From Myxococcus fulvus (GTDB lineage: Bacteria; Myxococcota; Myxococcia; Myxococcales; Myxococcaceae): DNA of 64,000 nt. Made by a program: the position numbers and the translations under genes. Below the pieces are notes generated by a model. That model was not told where the DNA came from, ran no database searches, and saw only the letters and a list, made by a program, of their open reading frames with translations. How positions within the stretch are numbered: position 1 is the stretch's first letter; each line of letters begins with the position of its first letter. Positions 26,304-35,335 of this stretch are shown here, in pieces. Location of the stretch: the NCBI RefSeq assembly GCF_900111765.1, contig NZ_FOIB01000005.1:620001-684000 (forward strand). Direction: 5' to 3'.

Positions 26304-27938
26304 GTGAGTGAATCCAGACGCAGCCCCCCGACGACGGGTCTCCCGGCGGTCCACCAGCTCCTGCCCCGGCTCGCCTGGGGCGACGCGGTGGGCAACCAGG
26401 TGCGCTACCTCCAGGACCTGCTGCGTCGCTGGGGCCACGCGTCGGACATCTACGCCGAGGACTGGGACGACGCCTGCAAGGACCAGGTCCGTCACGTGCG
26501 CGAGTACGCGAAAGACGCTCGCCCGGACTCCGTCCTGCTGGTGCACCACAGCTTCCAGTCGCGGCTGGTGCCGCTCATCGCCCGGGCGCCTGGTCGCAAG
26601 GTGCTCGTGTACCACAACGTGACGCCCGCCCGGCTGTTCGAGGGGTTCGAGCGGAAGGTGGCCGCCGCGTGCGACGCGGCCCGGGACGAGCTGCTGGAGC
26701 TGCGGCCGCACATCGAGCGGGCGTTCGGCTACTCGCGCTTCAGCGCGGAGGAGCTGGTGGCCGCGGGCTATGGCTCCGTGGCGACGCTGCCCTTCGCCAT
26801 CGACTGGAGCGCGTTCGACACGGCCCCGGACCCCGCGCTGCTCGCGGAGCTGGATGACGGGTGCGCGAACGTCCTCTTCGTGGGACGCGCGGTGCCGAGC
26901 AAGAAGGTGGATGACGTGCTGCGCGTCTTCACCGCGTACCAGCGGCTGTACCAGCCGAGGAGCCGGCTGGTCGTCGCGGGGTATCTGCATCGGGACGGGG
27001 CCTATGGGGCGTATCTGCACGGGCTCAAGGAGGTGCTCGGCGCGGAGCGGGTGCGGTTCCTGGGGCGCGTGAGTCCGGCGCAGCTCTCCGCGTGCTTCAG
27101 GACGGCGTCGGCGTATCTGTCGATGAGCCGGCACGAGGGCTTCGGGGTGCCTCTCCTGGAGGCGATGTACCGCGACGTGCCCGTGGTGGCGTATGGGGCC
27201 GCGGCGGTTCCCGAGACGATGGGTGGCGCGGGCCTGGCCACGCTGACGGATGCACCGGCCGAGGTGGCGCAGCTGCTCGCCGTGCTGGACCGCAACCCCA
27301 CCCTGCGCGCGGAGGTGCTCCAGGGGCAGCGGGCCCGGCTGGCTTCGCTCTCACAGGAGAGCGTGGCCGAGCAGGTGCGCCAGGCGTTCGAGGCGCTGCT
27401 CACGGCGCGCCCGAGCGGGCCCGCGCTGGGACACGAGGAGGCCACTGTCGAAGTGGTGTGTCCCGCGTTCACGGTGCGGCCCGAGGACGTCTCGTCGCGA
27501 GTGGCGCGGCGACTGGTGGAGCGGTTGCCGGGGGCACGCGTGCTGGCGTTGCGGCCCCGGGGACAGGAGGCGTCCACCACGTCAGGCCCCGAGGAGGTGG
27601 AGGGCGTGCCCGTGTGGCACTTCACGCCGGACCAGCCGGTGGGCCCGGGCCCTGGTGCGCTGCCCGGGTCCTCGTCGCTGGAGACCGCGGTGCGCGTGTC
27701 CTCGGCGCCGGTGGTGCTGGTGGGCGTGGAGACCTTGGTGGCGCAGGCGCTCCTGCCGCACGTGGGAGCCAGGGCCTGTGGCGCACATGTTCCGTCGGCC
27801 CCGTCGACGGCGTTGGAACCCGCGCGCCGACATCTGGGAGCGCGGCTGGTCCCCATGGAGCCTTCGCAGCCGGAGCAGGCCGTGACGGCGCTGGTGGAGG
27901 CACTTTCTTCTGCCCGAGGTGGCTCGCATGCGCGCTGA
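26304..27938 (+). CDS. GT4-type glycosyltransferase with extra C-terminal domain
   Basis: 544 residues. The first 370 residues form a GT-B glycosyltransferase: VHQLLPRLAWGDAVGNQVRYLQ, VLVYHNVTPARLF, NVLFVGRAVPSKKVDDVLRVF and the nucleotide-binding SMSRHEGFGVPLLEAMYRDVPVVAYGAAAVPETMGG. The C-terminal 170 residues (from about 380) start VEVVCPAFTVRPEDV and form another alpha/beta region that I cannot assign. The GTG start has GGGAG upstream. First gene of a three-gene plus-strand operon in the O-antigen island; the sugar and acceptor are unknown. Confidence 0.88.
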   Translation: MSESRRSPPTTGLPAVHQLLPRLAWGDAVGNQVRYLQDLLRRWGHASDIYAEDWDDACKDQVRHVREYAKDARPDSVLLVHHSFQSRLVPLIARAPGRKVLVYHNVTPARLFEGFERKVAAACDAARDELLELRPHIERAFGYSRFSAEELVAAGYGSVATLPFAIDWSAFDTAPDPALLAELDDGCANVLFVGRAVPSKKVDDVLRVFTAYQRLYQPRSRLVVAGYLHRDGAYGAYLHGLKEVLGAERVRFLGRVSPAQLSACFRTASAYLSMSRHEGFGVPLLEAMYRDVPVVAYGAAAVPETMGGAGLATLTDAPAEVAQLLAVLDRNPTLRAEVLQGQRARLASLSQESVAEQVRQAFEALLTARPSGPALGHEEATVEVVCPAFTVRPEDVSSRVARRLVERLPGARVLALRPRGQEASTTSGPEEVEGVPVWHFTPDQPVGPGPGALPGSSSLETAVRVSSAPVVLVGVETLVAQALLPHVGARACGAHVPSAPSTALEPARRHLGARLVPMEPSQPEQAVTALVEALSSARGGSHAR

Positions 27939-28560
27939 GGACTTGTTGACCCGAACACCCTCCGCCGAGACGGTGGCGAGGGAGACCCAGAAGCTCCCCG
28001 AGCCCTCGGACGAGGCGAAGGAGTCGCTGCGTCAGCTCCTGGAGGCATCCGCGAGGCCGGCCGTCACCACGCCCTGGCCCGCGTTGCTCACGGAGGCGCG
28101 CGGGAAGATGGACAGCCGCTACGCGGGCCCGGTGACGTCGCACCGGGGCGGGTTGACGGGGCCGGCGCTGGTGCTGGCGAAGCGCGCCTTCCGGCTCGTC
28201 TTTCAACCGTTCATCAACGAGGCGCTGCGCAAGCAGGTGGAGTTCAACGAGTCCATCCTCGATGCGCTGGCGACGATTCACGACGTGCAGCGCGAGCACG
28301 CTCGCACCCAGGCCACCTGGAGGCAGGACGTCGAGCGGAGGCTCGCGCGCATCGAGGAGGCCGCGCGCGGAAGCGGCACGCAGGCGCAGTCCGCGTCGTC
28401 GCAAAGCAGCGCGCGAGACGCTCGGAGGGAGAGCGACACGGCGGCTTCGCCTCGACCTCCGCCGACTGTCGGTTCAGGTTCCGACTCCACCGCCCCAGGC
28501 GCAGCCACTCCACGTCCATCCGCCGGCACTTCGCGACGTCGCCGTTCGGGTAGACGGTAG
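27928..28560 (+). CDS. Non-catalytic protein with a glycosyltransferase-associated helical module
   Basis: 210 residues. The ATG at 27928 overlaps the end of the preceding gene by 11 bases and has GAGGTGG upstream. A central region (about residues 66-118) contains SHRGGLTGPALVLAKRAFRL and QPFINEALRKQVEFNESILDAL, a helical pattern that recurs twice in the giant WbgA-like protein downstream. A charged coiled-coil-like helix follows (residues 118-148), then a Ser/Ala/Arg-rich disordered tail. There is no catalytic motif. It may be an assembly or scaffold partner of the glycosyltransferases. Confidence 0.75.
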   Translation: MRAEDLLTRTPSAETVARETQKLPEPSDEAKESLRQLLEASARPAVTTPWPALLTEARGKMDSRYAGPVTSHRGGLTGPALVLAKRAFRLVFQPFINEALRKQVEFNESILDALATIHDVQREHARTQATWRQDVERRLARIEEAARGSGTQAQSASSQSSARDARRESDTAASPRPPPTVGSGSDSTAPGAATPRPSAGTSRRRRSGRR

Positions 28561-28581
28561 CCCTTCGCTTCCGAGGTCTTC

Positions 28582-30765
28582 GTGCGCATCTGCCTGGTCT
28601 GCCGAGCGCTGCCCGACAGCCCCGACGAGGGCGTCGGCGCCCATGCCTTGTCGATGAGCCGCGCGCTCTCGGCCGCGGGCCATGAGGTGCATCTGCTCAC
28701 GACACCGCATCCGGCCCTCGAACAGACACGGGCGCTGCTGCCCGGCATCCACCTCCACACCGTACCGTCCGAGCTGACGCCAGGGTTCGCGGGGGCCTTC
28801 CCCTCCCCGCCCCTGCGTCACTCGATGGCGGTGTATCTCGCGCTGCGCGAGCTGCACGCGAGCCATCCCTTCGACGTCATCGAGTTCCCCGAGCAAGAGG
28901 GCGAGGGCTACTTCTCGCTCCGCGCCCGGCGCACCCTGGGCCACTTCGCCTCCGCCGTGCTCGCGGTGCGGCTGCATGGCCCCACACACGAAGCCCGTGC
29001 GCTCAACCGCGTCGCCACGATGGACATGGACGTGGCCCAGGTGGAGCACGTGGAGGACACGTCCATGCGCGACGCGGACCTGTTGCTGTCCCCCACGCGC
29101 GCCCTGCTTGAGCAGGTGGGCACCCGACTGAAGTCCGAAGCGCGGGGTGTCGTGGTGCCCCCGCCATTCGTCGCGCGGAGCAACGCCTCCCCGCCCCGGC
29201 GCACGCAGACGCCTCGCCCACGCGTCGTGTACGCCGGCCGGCTCGAGTATCGCGCGGGCCTCCACCTCCTCATCGACGCCATGCAGTCGCTCTTCGAGCG
29301 AGGCGTGGACGCGGAGCTGCGATTCATCGGTGACGACACCGAGACCGGCCCCTTCGGGCGCTCCTTGCGTGGCTGGCTGGAGCGGCAGGTCGCTCCCGCG
29401 TGGCACGAGCGCATCCACTTCGACTCCGCGCTTCCCGACGCCGAGCTGGCAGCGGCGTTCGCCGCGACCACCGTGTGCTGCTTCCCAGCGCCCTCGGGGC
29501 CCGCTCCAGACACCTGTCTCGAGGCGATGTCCTCCGGCGTGCTCGTGGTCGGCGACGATGCGGGCGGACTGGCGGACCTCATCGAGGACGGGCGCAGCGG
29601 GCTGCTCTTCCGCTCAGGCGACGTGGGACAACTGGCCGCCACGCTGGAGAAGGCACTCGCCCTCCCTCTGCTTCGAGAGACAGCACAGCGCGAAGCCCCG
29701 CTCCGTGTCGCCGACCTCCACGCCCCCGCGCGAATCGTGAAGCAGTGGGAGACCGCGGTGGAGGGCGTGGCGCACGTGCGAAACCACGTGCTCCCCCGAC
29801 CCGCTCGCGAGCGGTCCGACACACCTCGGGTGTCGGTGCTCCTGCCCTACTTCAACATGGGGCGATACCTGCCGGAGACGCTGCGCTCCATCCGCGCGCA
29901 GACCTTCACGGACTACGAAATCATCCTCGTGGACGACGGCTCCACCGACCCGGAGAGCATCGAACTGCTCGACAGGGTCCAGGCGCCCGACCTGCGCATC
30001 ATCCGCAAGCAGAACGGAGGACTGAGCTCCGCGCGCAACGCGGGGCTGAAGGTCGCCCGAGGGCACTACATCCTGCCGTTGGACCCCGACGACCTCATCG
30101 CCCCGACCTTCCTGGAGAAGTGCCTCACGGTGCTGGAGGGCACACCGGGGCTCGGCTACGTGACGTCCCTGGTGACCTACTTCGTCGAGGACGCCACCCA
30201 CGTGACGGGGGGCTGGGCCCCGTGGGGCGTCGAGCGTGACGCGCTCTGGGTCGCCAACGTCGCCTCGACCTGCACCGCGCTGATGCGGCGCAGTCACCTG
30301 GAAGAGGTCGGCGGGTACGACGAGTGGCTCACCGGGTTCGAGGACTGGGATGTCTTCTGCTCCCTCGCGGAGCGAGGGCTCGGCGGCTCCGTCATCCCGG
30401 AGCCCCTGTTCCACTACCGGCTGAGACAGGACTCGATGACGCGGACGTCGATGGTGGGAGACCGCCCTCCACTGATGGCCTACCTGCGTCAGAAGCACCC
30501 GCGACTCGCGCTCCACCCCGAGCGCTCGCTGTGCATCCTCCAGGGCGAGGCCCTCAAACTGGAGTCACTCGCGCTCGCGAGGGCCGCGGAAGCAGTCCCC
30601 CGCCCCCTGCTCGACAAGGTGGTCGACCGGGTGAACGGGACGCTGAAGCGCTTCGACTTCGTCCACCACGCGCTGCGCGGCGTCGCGACCCGCGTGGTGG
30701 GGACGGAGGACGCCTCGCGCCCGTTGCGACAGCAGCTCATGGACCGCCTGCGCGGTCGGCGCTGA
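28582..30765 (+). CDS. Bifunctional GT4-GT2 glycosyltransferase
   Basis: 727 residues with two catalytic modules. Residues 1-400 are GT-B/GT4: MRICLVCRALPDSPDEGVGAHA, VVYAGRLEYRAGLHLLIDAM, and PDTCLEAMSSGVLVVGDDAGGLADLIEDG. Residues 415-650 are GT-A/GT2: VSVLLPYFNMGRYLPETLRSI, IILVDDGSTD, GGLSSARNAGLK, and the metal-binding LDPDD. A C-terminal tail reads DKVVDRVNGTLKRFDFVHHAL, a motif repeated in the next GT4-GT2 protein. Two linkages are probably built by one polypeptide. GTG start at 28582. Confidence 0.9.
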   Translation: MRICLVCRALPDSPDEGVGAHALSMSRALSAAGHEVHLLTTPHPALEQTRALLPGIHLHTVPSELTPGFAGAFPSPPLRHSMAVYLALRELHASHPFDVIEFPEQEGEGYFSLRARRTLGHFASAVLAVRLHGPTHEARALNRVATMDMDVAQVEHVEDTSMRDADLLLSPTRALLEQVGTRLKSEARGVVVPPPFVARSNASPPRRTQTPRPRVVYAGRLEYRAGLHLLIDAMQSLFERGVDAELRFIGDDTETGPFGRSLRGWLERQVAPAWHERIHFDSALPDAELAAAFAATTVCCFPAPSGPAPDTCLEAMSSGVLVVGDDAGGLADLIEDGRSGLLFRSGDVGQLAATLEKALALPLLRETAQREAPLRVADLHAPARIVKQWETAVEGVAHVRNHVLPRPARERSDTPRVSVLLPYFNMGRYLPETLRSIRAQTFTDYEIILVDDGSTDPESIELLDRVQAPDLRIIRKQNGGLSSARNAGLKVARGHYILPLDPDDLIAPTFLEKCLTVLEGTPGLGYVTSLVTYFVEDATHVTGGWAPWGVERDALWVANVASTCTALMRRSHLEEVGGYDEWLTGFEDWDVFCSLAERGLGGSVIPEPLFHYRLRQDSMTRTSMVGDRPPLMAYLRQKHPRLALHPERSLCILQGEALKLESLALARAAEAVPRPLLDKVVDRVNGTLKRFDFVHHALRGVATRVVGTEDASRPLRQQLMDRLRGRR

Positions 30766-30769
30766 AGGA

Positions 30770-30805
30770 CGCCCGGAGGACACGGTGACGTGTCCACTCC
30801 GGGCG
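30770..30805. terminator. Bidirectional hairpin between convergent glycosyltransferase genes
   Basis: Outer arms CGCCCGGAG (30770-30778) and CTCCGGGCG (30797-30805), with an inner pair GACAC (30779-30783) and GTGTC (30790-30794). It fills the 47-base gap between two convergent stops. No U-tract is present, so efficiency is uncertain. Confidence 0.6.
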
Positions 30806-30812
30806 CCACCCG

Positions 30813-33104
30813 TCAGCGTCGGCTGAGCCCCCACTGGCTGGTGGTGCGGACCACCTGCTTCATGCGGGGATGCACGGCCGGCATCCGCTTGAGGGTGCGG
30901 TTGAGCAGGTCCACCAGCGAATAACGGATGGGTCGGACCTCCTCGCCCTCCGGCGTCAGTCCGGCCGCGGCGACCTTGAGCATCCGGTGCACCACGGGCA
31001 CGCGCTTCAACGCCCGGTTGACCTTGTCCACCACGTCGTAGCGCAGGGGTGCCTCGCTCGCCGCCGCCGTCGACACCGCCTCGGCGGTCGTCGCGTGGAG
31101 CGCGTGCTCCGGCTGGGCCAGCAACAGGAACATGGCCAGCTGAGTACCCGCGGGCAGAGGCCGGGGGAGTCCCTGGTGGAGCTGGTACAGGAGCTCCAGG
31201 TGCCGCTGCCGGTTGACCCCGGAGATCATCGAGCCCTTGCGCCGCCGGTAGTGGAAGTGCAGCGCGTTGGTGACCAGGAACCGGCTGCCCGTGTGGGCCA
31301 GCCGCAGGTAGAGGTCCCAGTCCTCGTAGCTCGTCAGCTGCTCGTTGTAGCGGAGCCGCTCGAACACCGAGCGCCGCATCAGCGACGTGGCGCACGCCAA
31401 CCGGTTGGCGACCATTCCAAGGGATGGGCAGTCGCCGATGAAGAGTGCGTAGTCGATGAAGCGACGCTGGGCCCGCGCTTCGTCGGAGTCGAAGTAGCCC
31501 GTGGACGGCACCACCACGTCGAACTCGCGGTGACGCTCGAGCGCCTCCACCGCCATGCGGATGAAGGTGGGGCTGATGCAGTCGTCCGCGTCCAACGGCA
31601 GGATGTAGTCGCCCGTCGCGGCGCGCAGGCCGATGTTGCGCGAGGCCGGCAGCCCCCGATTGACGGGGTTGCGGATGAGCTTCACCCCGCTGTCACCCGC
31701 GAGGATGGCCTCCTCGATGTGCGCCAGCACCTCGTGGTCGAACGCCCCCGTGGAGGCGTCATCGACGATGATGACCTCGATCTCCGGATGGTCGCTGTCC
31801 GCGATGCTCTCGAGCGTCTCCGGGAGGAAGCGCCCCAGGTTGTGGTTGGTGATGAGCACGCTGACGCGCGGCCGCCGCTCGTCCGGCAGCGTCTCGGTCC
31901 GCGCGGGCTTCGGCTGGGGCCGCTCCCAGTACGGCGCGTCCGCCGTCCACTCCACCGGATGGAGCGTACCGGAGCGCCACGCGCGCTCCATCGCATCCAC
32001 CAGCCCCTCCACCGAGCCATCGAAGGTGTGGCAGTTGACGCCGTCCACGAAGGGGCTGCCCGGGGCGAAGGCAACACACGCCGCGTTGAGCACCAGCGTG
32101 GCGCCCGCGCTGGCGGCCTCGTACGCGGTGAGGTTGAGGGACTCGTAGGCGGACGGGATGACGACGATGCCCTGTCGCATCAGCGCGTCCCGGTCCTTGC
32201 TGGGGCCGGTGAAGACGAAGCGCGGACGCAGGTCCTCCGGAATCAGCGCCTGGACCTGGGCCAGGTACGCGGCGCTCGCGACGTGGCACGCCAGCACCGC
32301 CTTGCCGCGGTACTCCGGGCAGCGGCGCATGAAGGCGGCCGCTCCGCGCACGAAGACGTCCGCGCGCTTGATGCTCTGCACCTTGGTCACGAACAGCAGG
32401 TCCGGCTCACCCTCGCCCCGCAGCGGCACCAGCTCCCGCTTCGGCGCGACGGGCGGAAACTCCCGGATGACCTTGTCCAGCCAGCCACGAGCGAAGCCGT
32501 AGTGTGAGCAGTTGAGCTCGGCGACGCCGGGGATGTGCGCGACGATGAGGTCCGCGTCCAGCAGCGCCTTGCGCTCCAGCTCGTACTGGCCCAGGTGCTC
32601 GCGCCCCGGCAGCTGACGCTCGAAGGGCGCCAGCATCCCGGCCGTCGAGTGCAGCCGCACCACCATCCGCGCGCCCACGAGGCCGCAGCCGAGCAGCTTC
32701 TCCTGGATGGCGCAGAAGGCCCAGCCCCGGTAGTCCGGGAACTCGATGACGTCGAAGTCGAGGCCCTCGGACTCCAGCCGGCGCAGCTCGAGCAGCAGCT
32801 CCATCGACTGGGCATGACAGGAGGTGTCGGTGAAGGCACCCGGAGGCGGATAGACGCCGCCCTCGTCGATGCTCGTCTCCCAGTCGGCGCGCGGCGCGGC
32901 GCGGTGCGCTCGCACGCGGCCCTGGAACTGCTCCTCCACCTCGCGAGGGTTCAACGTCGAGTTCGCCGGGAAGAGCAAATGCAGCTCGATGTCCGCGGCG
33001 CGCTGGAGCGAGTCCTCGACCAGGTTGTGGAGGACCCGTCCGATGCCGCCCGCGGTGAAGGGATAGAGCTCGTCGGTGACGAGACAGACACGACGCGGGC
33101 TCAT
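30813..33104 (-). CDS. Bifunctional GT4-GT2 glycosyltransferase with repeated C-terminal motif
   Basis: 763 residues. The GT4 half (residues 1-410) contains RRVCLVTDELYPFTAGGIGRVLHNLVED, VIEFPDYRGWAF, LLFVTKVQSIKRADVFV and PSAYESLNLTAYEAASAGATLVLN. The GT2 half (about 430-640) has VSVLITNHNLGRFLPETLESI, VIIVDDAST, RGLPASRNIGLRAA and the metal-binding LDADD. The last 90 residues hold two copies of a motif, YDVVDKVNRALKRVPVVH and YSLVDLLNRTLKRMPAVH. The start ATG overlaps the preceding stop as ATGA. Same architecture as the 28582 gene but on the opposite strand. Confidence 0.9.
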   Translation of the reverse strand: MSPRRVCLVTDELYPFTAGGIGRVLHNLVEDSLQRAADIELHLLFPANSTLNPREVEEQFQGRVRAHRAAPRADWETSIDEGGVYPPPGAFTDTSCHAQSMELLLELRRLESEGLDFDVIEFPDYRGWAFCAIQEKLLGCGLVGARMVVRLHSTAGMLAPFERQLPGREHLGQYELERKALLDADLIVAHIPGVAELNCSHYGFARGWLDKVIREFPPVAPKRELVPLRGEGEPDLLFVTKVQSIKRADVFVRGAAAFMRRCPEYRGKAVLACHVASAAYLAQVQALIPEDLRPRFVFTGPSKDRDALMRQGIVVIPSAYESLNLTAYEAASAGATLVLNAACVAFAPGSPFVDGVNCHTFDGSVEGLVDAMERAWRSGTLHPVEWTADAPYWERPQPKPARTETLPDERRPRVSVLITNHNLGRFLPETLESIADSDHPEIEVIIVDDASTGAFDHEVLAHIEEAILAGDSGVKLIRNPVNRGLPASRNIGLRAATGDYILPLDADDCISPTFIRMAVEALERHREFDVVVPSTGYFDSDEARAQRRFIDYALFIGDCPSLGMVANRLACATSLMRRSVFERLRYNEQLTSYEDWDLYLRLAHTGSRFLVTNALHFHYRRRKGSMISGVNRQRHLELLYQLHQGLPRPLPAGTQLAMFLLLAQPEHALHATTAEAVSTAAASEAPLRYDVVDKVNRALKRVPVVHRMLKVAAAGLTPEGEEVRPIRYSLVDLLNRTLKRMPAVHPRMKQVVRTTSQWGLSRR

Positions 33105-35110
33105 GACTGAACGAACTCCTCCAGGACCGCGACCGCCTCGGCCGTCAGGGCGCGCTCGTAGTCCGCCATCATCTGCGCCAGCTCCTCGGGCGCCCGTTCG
33201 CGCAGCGACACCACCTGCTCGATGGCCGCGGTGACGGCCTCCACCGAGTCCACGCCGGCGATCTGCGAGAGCCGCTGATAGGGATGCGCGTCCAGCGCCC
33301 CCAGGCTCAGCGTGCCATGGACACACGGGATGCCCAGCGCGAGCGCCTCCAGCGCCGTCATGGGCTGACACTCCGACAGCGAGGCGTTCAGGACGATGTC
33401 GCACCGGCGCACCAGCTCGAACAGCTCCGTGCGGCTGGGGCGCGCGACGTGGTGGATGCGGCGGCGGGCCTTGAGCGCCTCGGGCAGCTTGTAGCTCGCG
33501 GTGACGTAGACGTCGTCGATGCGCGTGGAGGCCTGGCAGGCGAAGAGGTTGGTGAAGAAGTTCTTGCGCCAGTCATTGGGCGTGGGGATGAGCGCGGCGC
33601 GCGTCATCCGCCGCGTCGGCGAGGTGCGCTCGGCGTCCGACACGCGCGGCGGCAGGTTGATGACCGTCTTGGGGAAGACGTCCGAGGACAGCAGGTGCAT
33701 GCCCGGCTTGACGGTGGCCACCTCGTCGATGACGCCGCGCCGCTTCAGGTCCACGAGCTGCGCGAAGTAGTCGAGCTCCAGCGAGTAGTGGAACTGCGCC
33801 GACGAGCCATGCCACAGCGAGAGGATGCGCACCGACGAGCCCATCGTCCGGCGCAGCAGCACCATGAAGTCGCGGGCGTTGGGCGAGTACGAGTGGACGA
33901 TGACCGTGTCGCAGCCGCTGCGCTGCACGAGCTCCAGGGCCGCGCGCAGCTCGCGCTCATCCAGCGTGCGCTCGCAGGCGATGGCCAGCTTCTGCCCCGG
34001 CATGTAGCCGGCGGCGGCGCGGATGCCATGCCATTCCTGGTGGAAGACATGCATCAGCTTCCCGAACTGGGGCATGACGGCCGCCCAACGCGTGTCCAGC
34101 GGCGCGTTGTGGAGGAAGCCCGGGATGCCCGCGGGCGGCGTGTACGCCGTGGGCGCATCCGGGAACGCGACGCGCGAGGCGCGCAGGCGCGCCAGGTCAT
34201 CGGACAGCGCCTGGAGCCGCTGACGGCGCGCGAAGCGCTCGGTCTCCGCGGCCAGCCGCTCGGTGAGCTCCTCCACCTTCGCCTCGGCGCTCGTGGCCGC
34301 GGACCCCGACAGGGACTTGCTGGCCCGCTCCGCCCACGCCAGGAACTGGGGCATGGCGCGCTCGCGCAGTGCCTCCAGCGTCACCGGCCGCGACTCGTCC
34401 CGCGGCGACTCCGGCCCCGTGAGCTGGAAATAGCGACGGCCCTCGTCTGCGTGACGCTTGAGGACGTAGACGTCCTGGCCGTCCACCAGGCCGGGCCCGT
34501 GGTGCAGGTCCCACCCCTGCGGCAGCAGGTCCGCGAAGGCGTGGAGCCAACCGCCCGGGTGCTGCGAGGCGTCCCACACGCTCGTGGGCACCAGCGGGTT
34601 CTCCACCAGCACCAGCACGCCGTCCGGCAAGAGCAGCCGACCCAGGCGCTCCAGCAGGCTGGCGATGCGGTCCCCCGGCGTGTGCAGCAGCGTGGCGACG
34701 GTGAAGACCACGTCGAAGCGGCGCTCGCCCACCGCGGCGAGCGGGTCCTCGCCGAAGAAGATGCGCTCCTTGGCCAGGTGCGGCGCCTCACGGCGCAGCG
34801 GCTCCGTCATGGACTCGGAGGCGTCATACCCGTGGTAGTGGACGTGCGAGAGCCGGGTGACGTAGGCGGCGTGACGACCGAAGCCACAGCCGAGCTCCAG
34901 CACGGACAGTGCACGGTCCAGGCGCTTCTGCTCGGCGCGGAGGAGCGTGCTCAGCACCCGCTCCTGCTGACCGTAAATCCTGGCGCCCTGCGCGTCGGCG
35001 CTCCCCGCATCCCACTGCGCGCGGCCGGCGGCCGGCGTCCACAAGGGAAGCACCTTGCTCATTTGTGCCGAGTCCCCGCTGGGGCGCTCGCTCTTGATGT
35101 CTTTGTACAT
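33101..35110 (-). CDS. Methyltransferase-glycosyltransferase fusion
   Basis: 669 residues from the ATG at 35110; starts at 35062 or 35287 cannot be ruled out, and none has a strong ribosome-binding site. Residues 65-200 are a SAM-dependent methyltransferase (VLELGCGFGRHAAYV, FDVVFTVATLLHT). A linker with helical, charged sequence follows. Residues 330-669 form a GT-B-like domain with IVHSYSPNARDFMVLLRR, RILSLWHGSSAQFHYSLELDYF, and NASLSECQPMTALEALALGIPCVHG. It may add and methylate a sugar or cap the glycan. Coupled to the downstream GT4-GT2 gene by a 4-base overlap. Confidence 0.82.
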   Translation of the reverse strand: MYKDIKSERPSGDSAQMSKVLPLWTPAAGRAQWDAGSADAQGARIYGQQERVLSTLLRAEQKRLDRALSVLELGCGFGRHAAYVTRLSHVHYHGYDASESMTEPLRREAPHLAKERIFFGEDPLAAVGERRFDVVFTVATLLHTPGDRIASLLERLGRLLLPDGVLVLVENPLVPTSVWDASQHPGGWLHAFADLLPQGWDLHHGPGLVDGQDVYVLKRHADEGRRYFQLTGPESPRDESRPVTLEALRERAMPQFLAWAERASKSLSGSAATSAEAKVEELTERLAAETERFARRQRLQALSDDLARLRASRVAFPDAPTAYTPPAGIPGFLHNAPLDTRWAAVMPQFGKLMHVFHQEWHGIRAAAGYMPGQKLAIACERTLDERELRAALELVQRSGCDTVIVHSYSPNARDFMVLLRRTMGSSVRILSLWHGSSAQFHYSLELDYFAQLVDLKRRGVIDEVATVKPGMHLLSSDVFPKTVINLPPRVSDAERTSPTRRMTRAALIPTPNDWRKNFFTNLFACQASTRIDDVYVTASYKLPEALKARRRIHHVARPSRTELFELVRRCDIVLNASLSECQPMTALEALALGIPCVHGTLSLGALDAHPYQRLSQIAGVDSVEAVTAAIEQVVSLRERAPEELAQMMADYERALTAEAVAVLEEFVQS

Positions 35111-35292
35111 AGGCCGTTGAGAATTGACGCCGCCTACATGGACCGGGGGTCCGTTTCCAGCGAAGTTCGGTAAGTCCTGCAACCATTCCCATGACTGGCG
35201 GCGCTCAGGCAAGGGACGTGCTGGCAGTGAAGGGTAAAAGCCACGAGGTGCGCCCAGTCGCACGGGCACCTGTCTTACCCGACGCATCCGAC

Positions 35293-35323
35293 GCCCGCCT
35301 GGTCCACATCCGAGCGGGCGGGC
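35293..35323 (-). terminator. Possible terminator after wbgA
   Basis: Arms GCCCGCC (35293-35299) and GGCGGGC (35317-35323) lie just downstream of the wbgA stop, reading leftward. The following 180 bases before the next gene contain no open frame and no clear promoter. The stem is moderate and lacks a U-tract. Confidence 0.4.
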
Positions 35324-35335
35324 CGTGCGAGTGCC

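Noticed and set aside
25158..27134. Longer frame for rmlB with 317 extra residues
   Set aside because: The extension is antisense to the GT4 gene at 26304. The NAD-binding start MNVMVTGGCG at 26183 is canonical.
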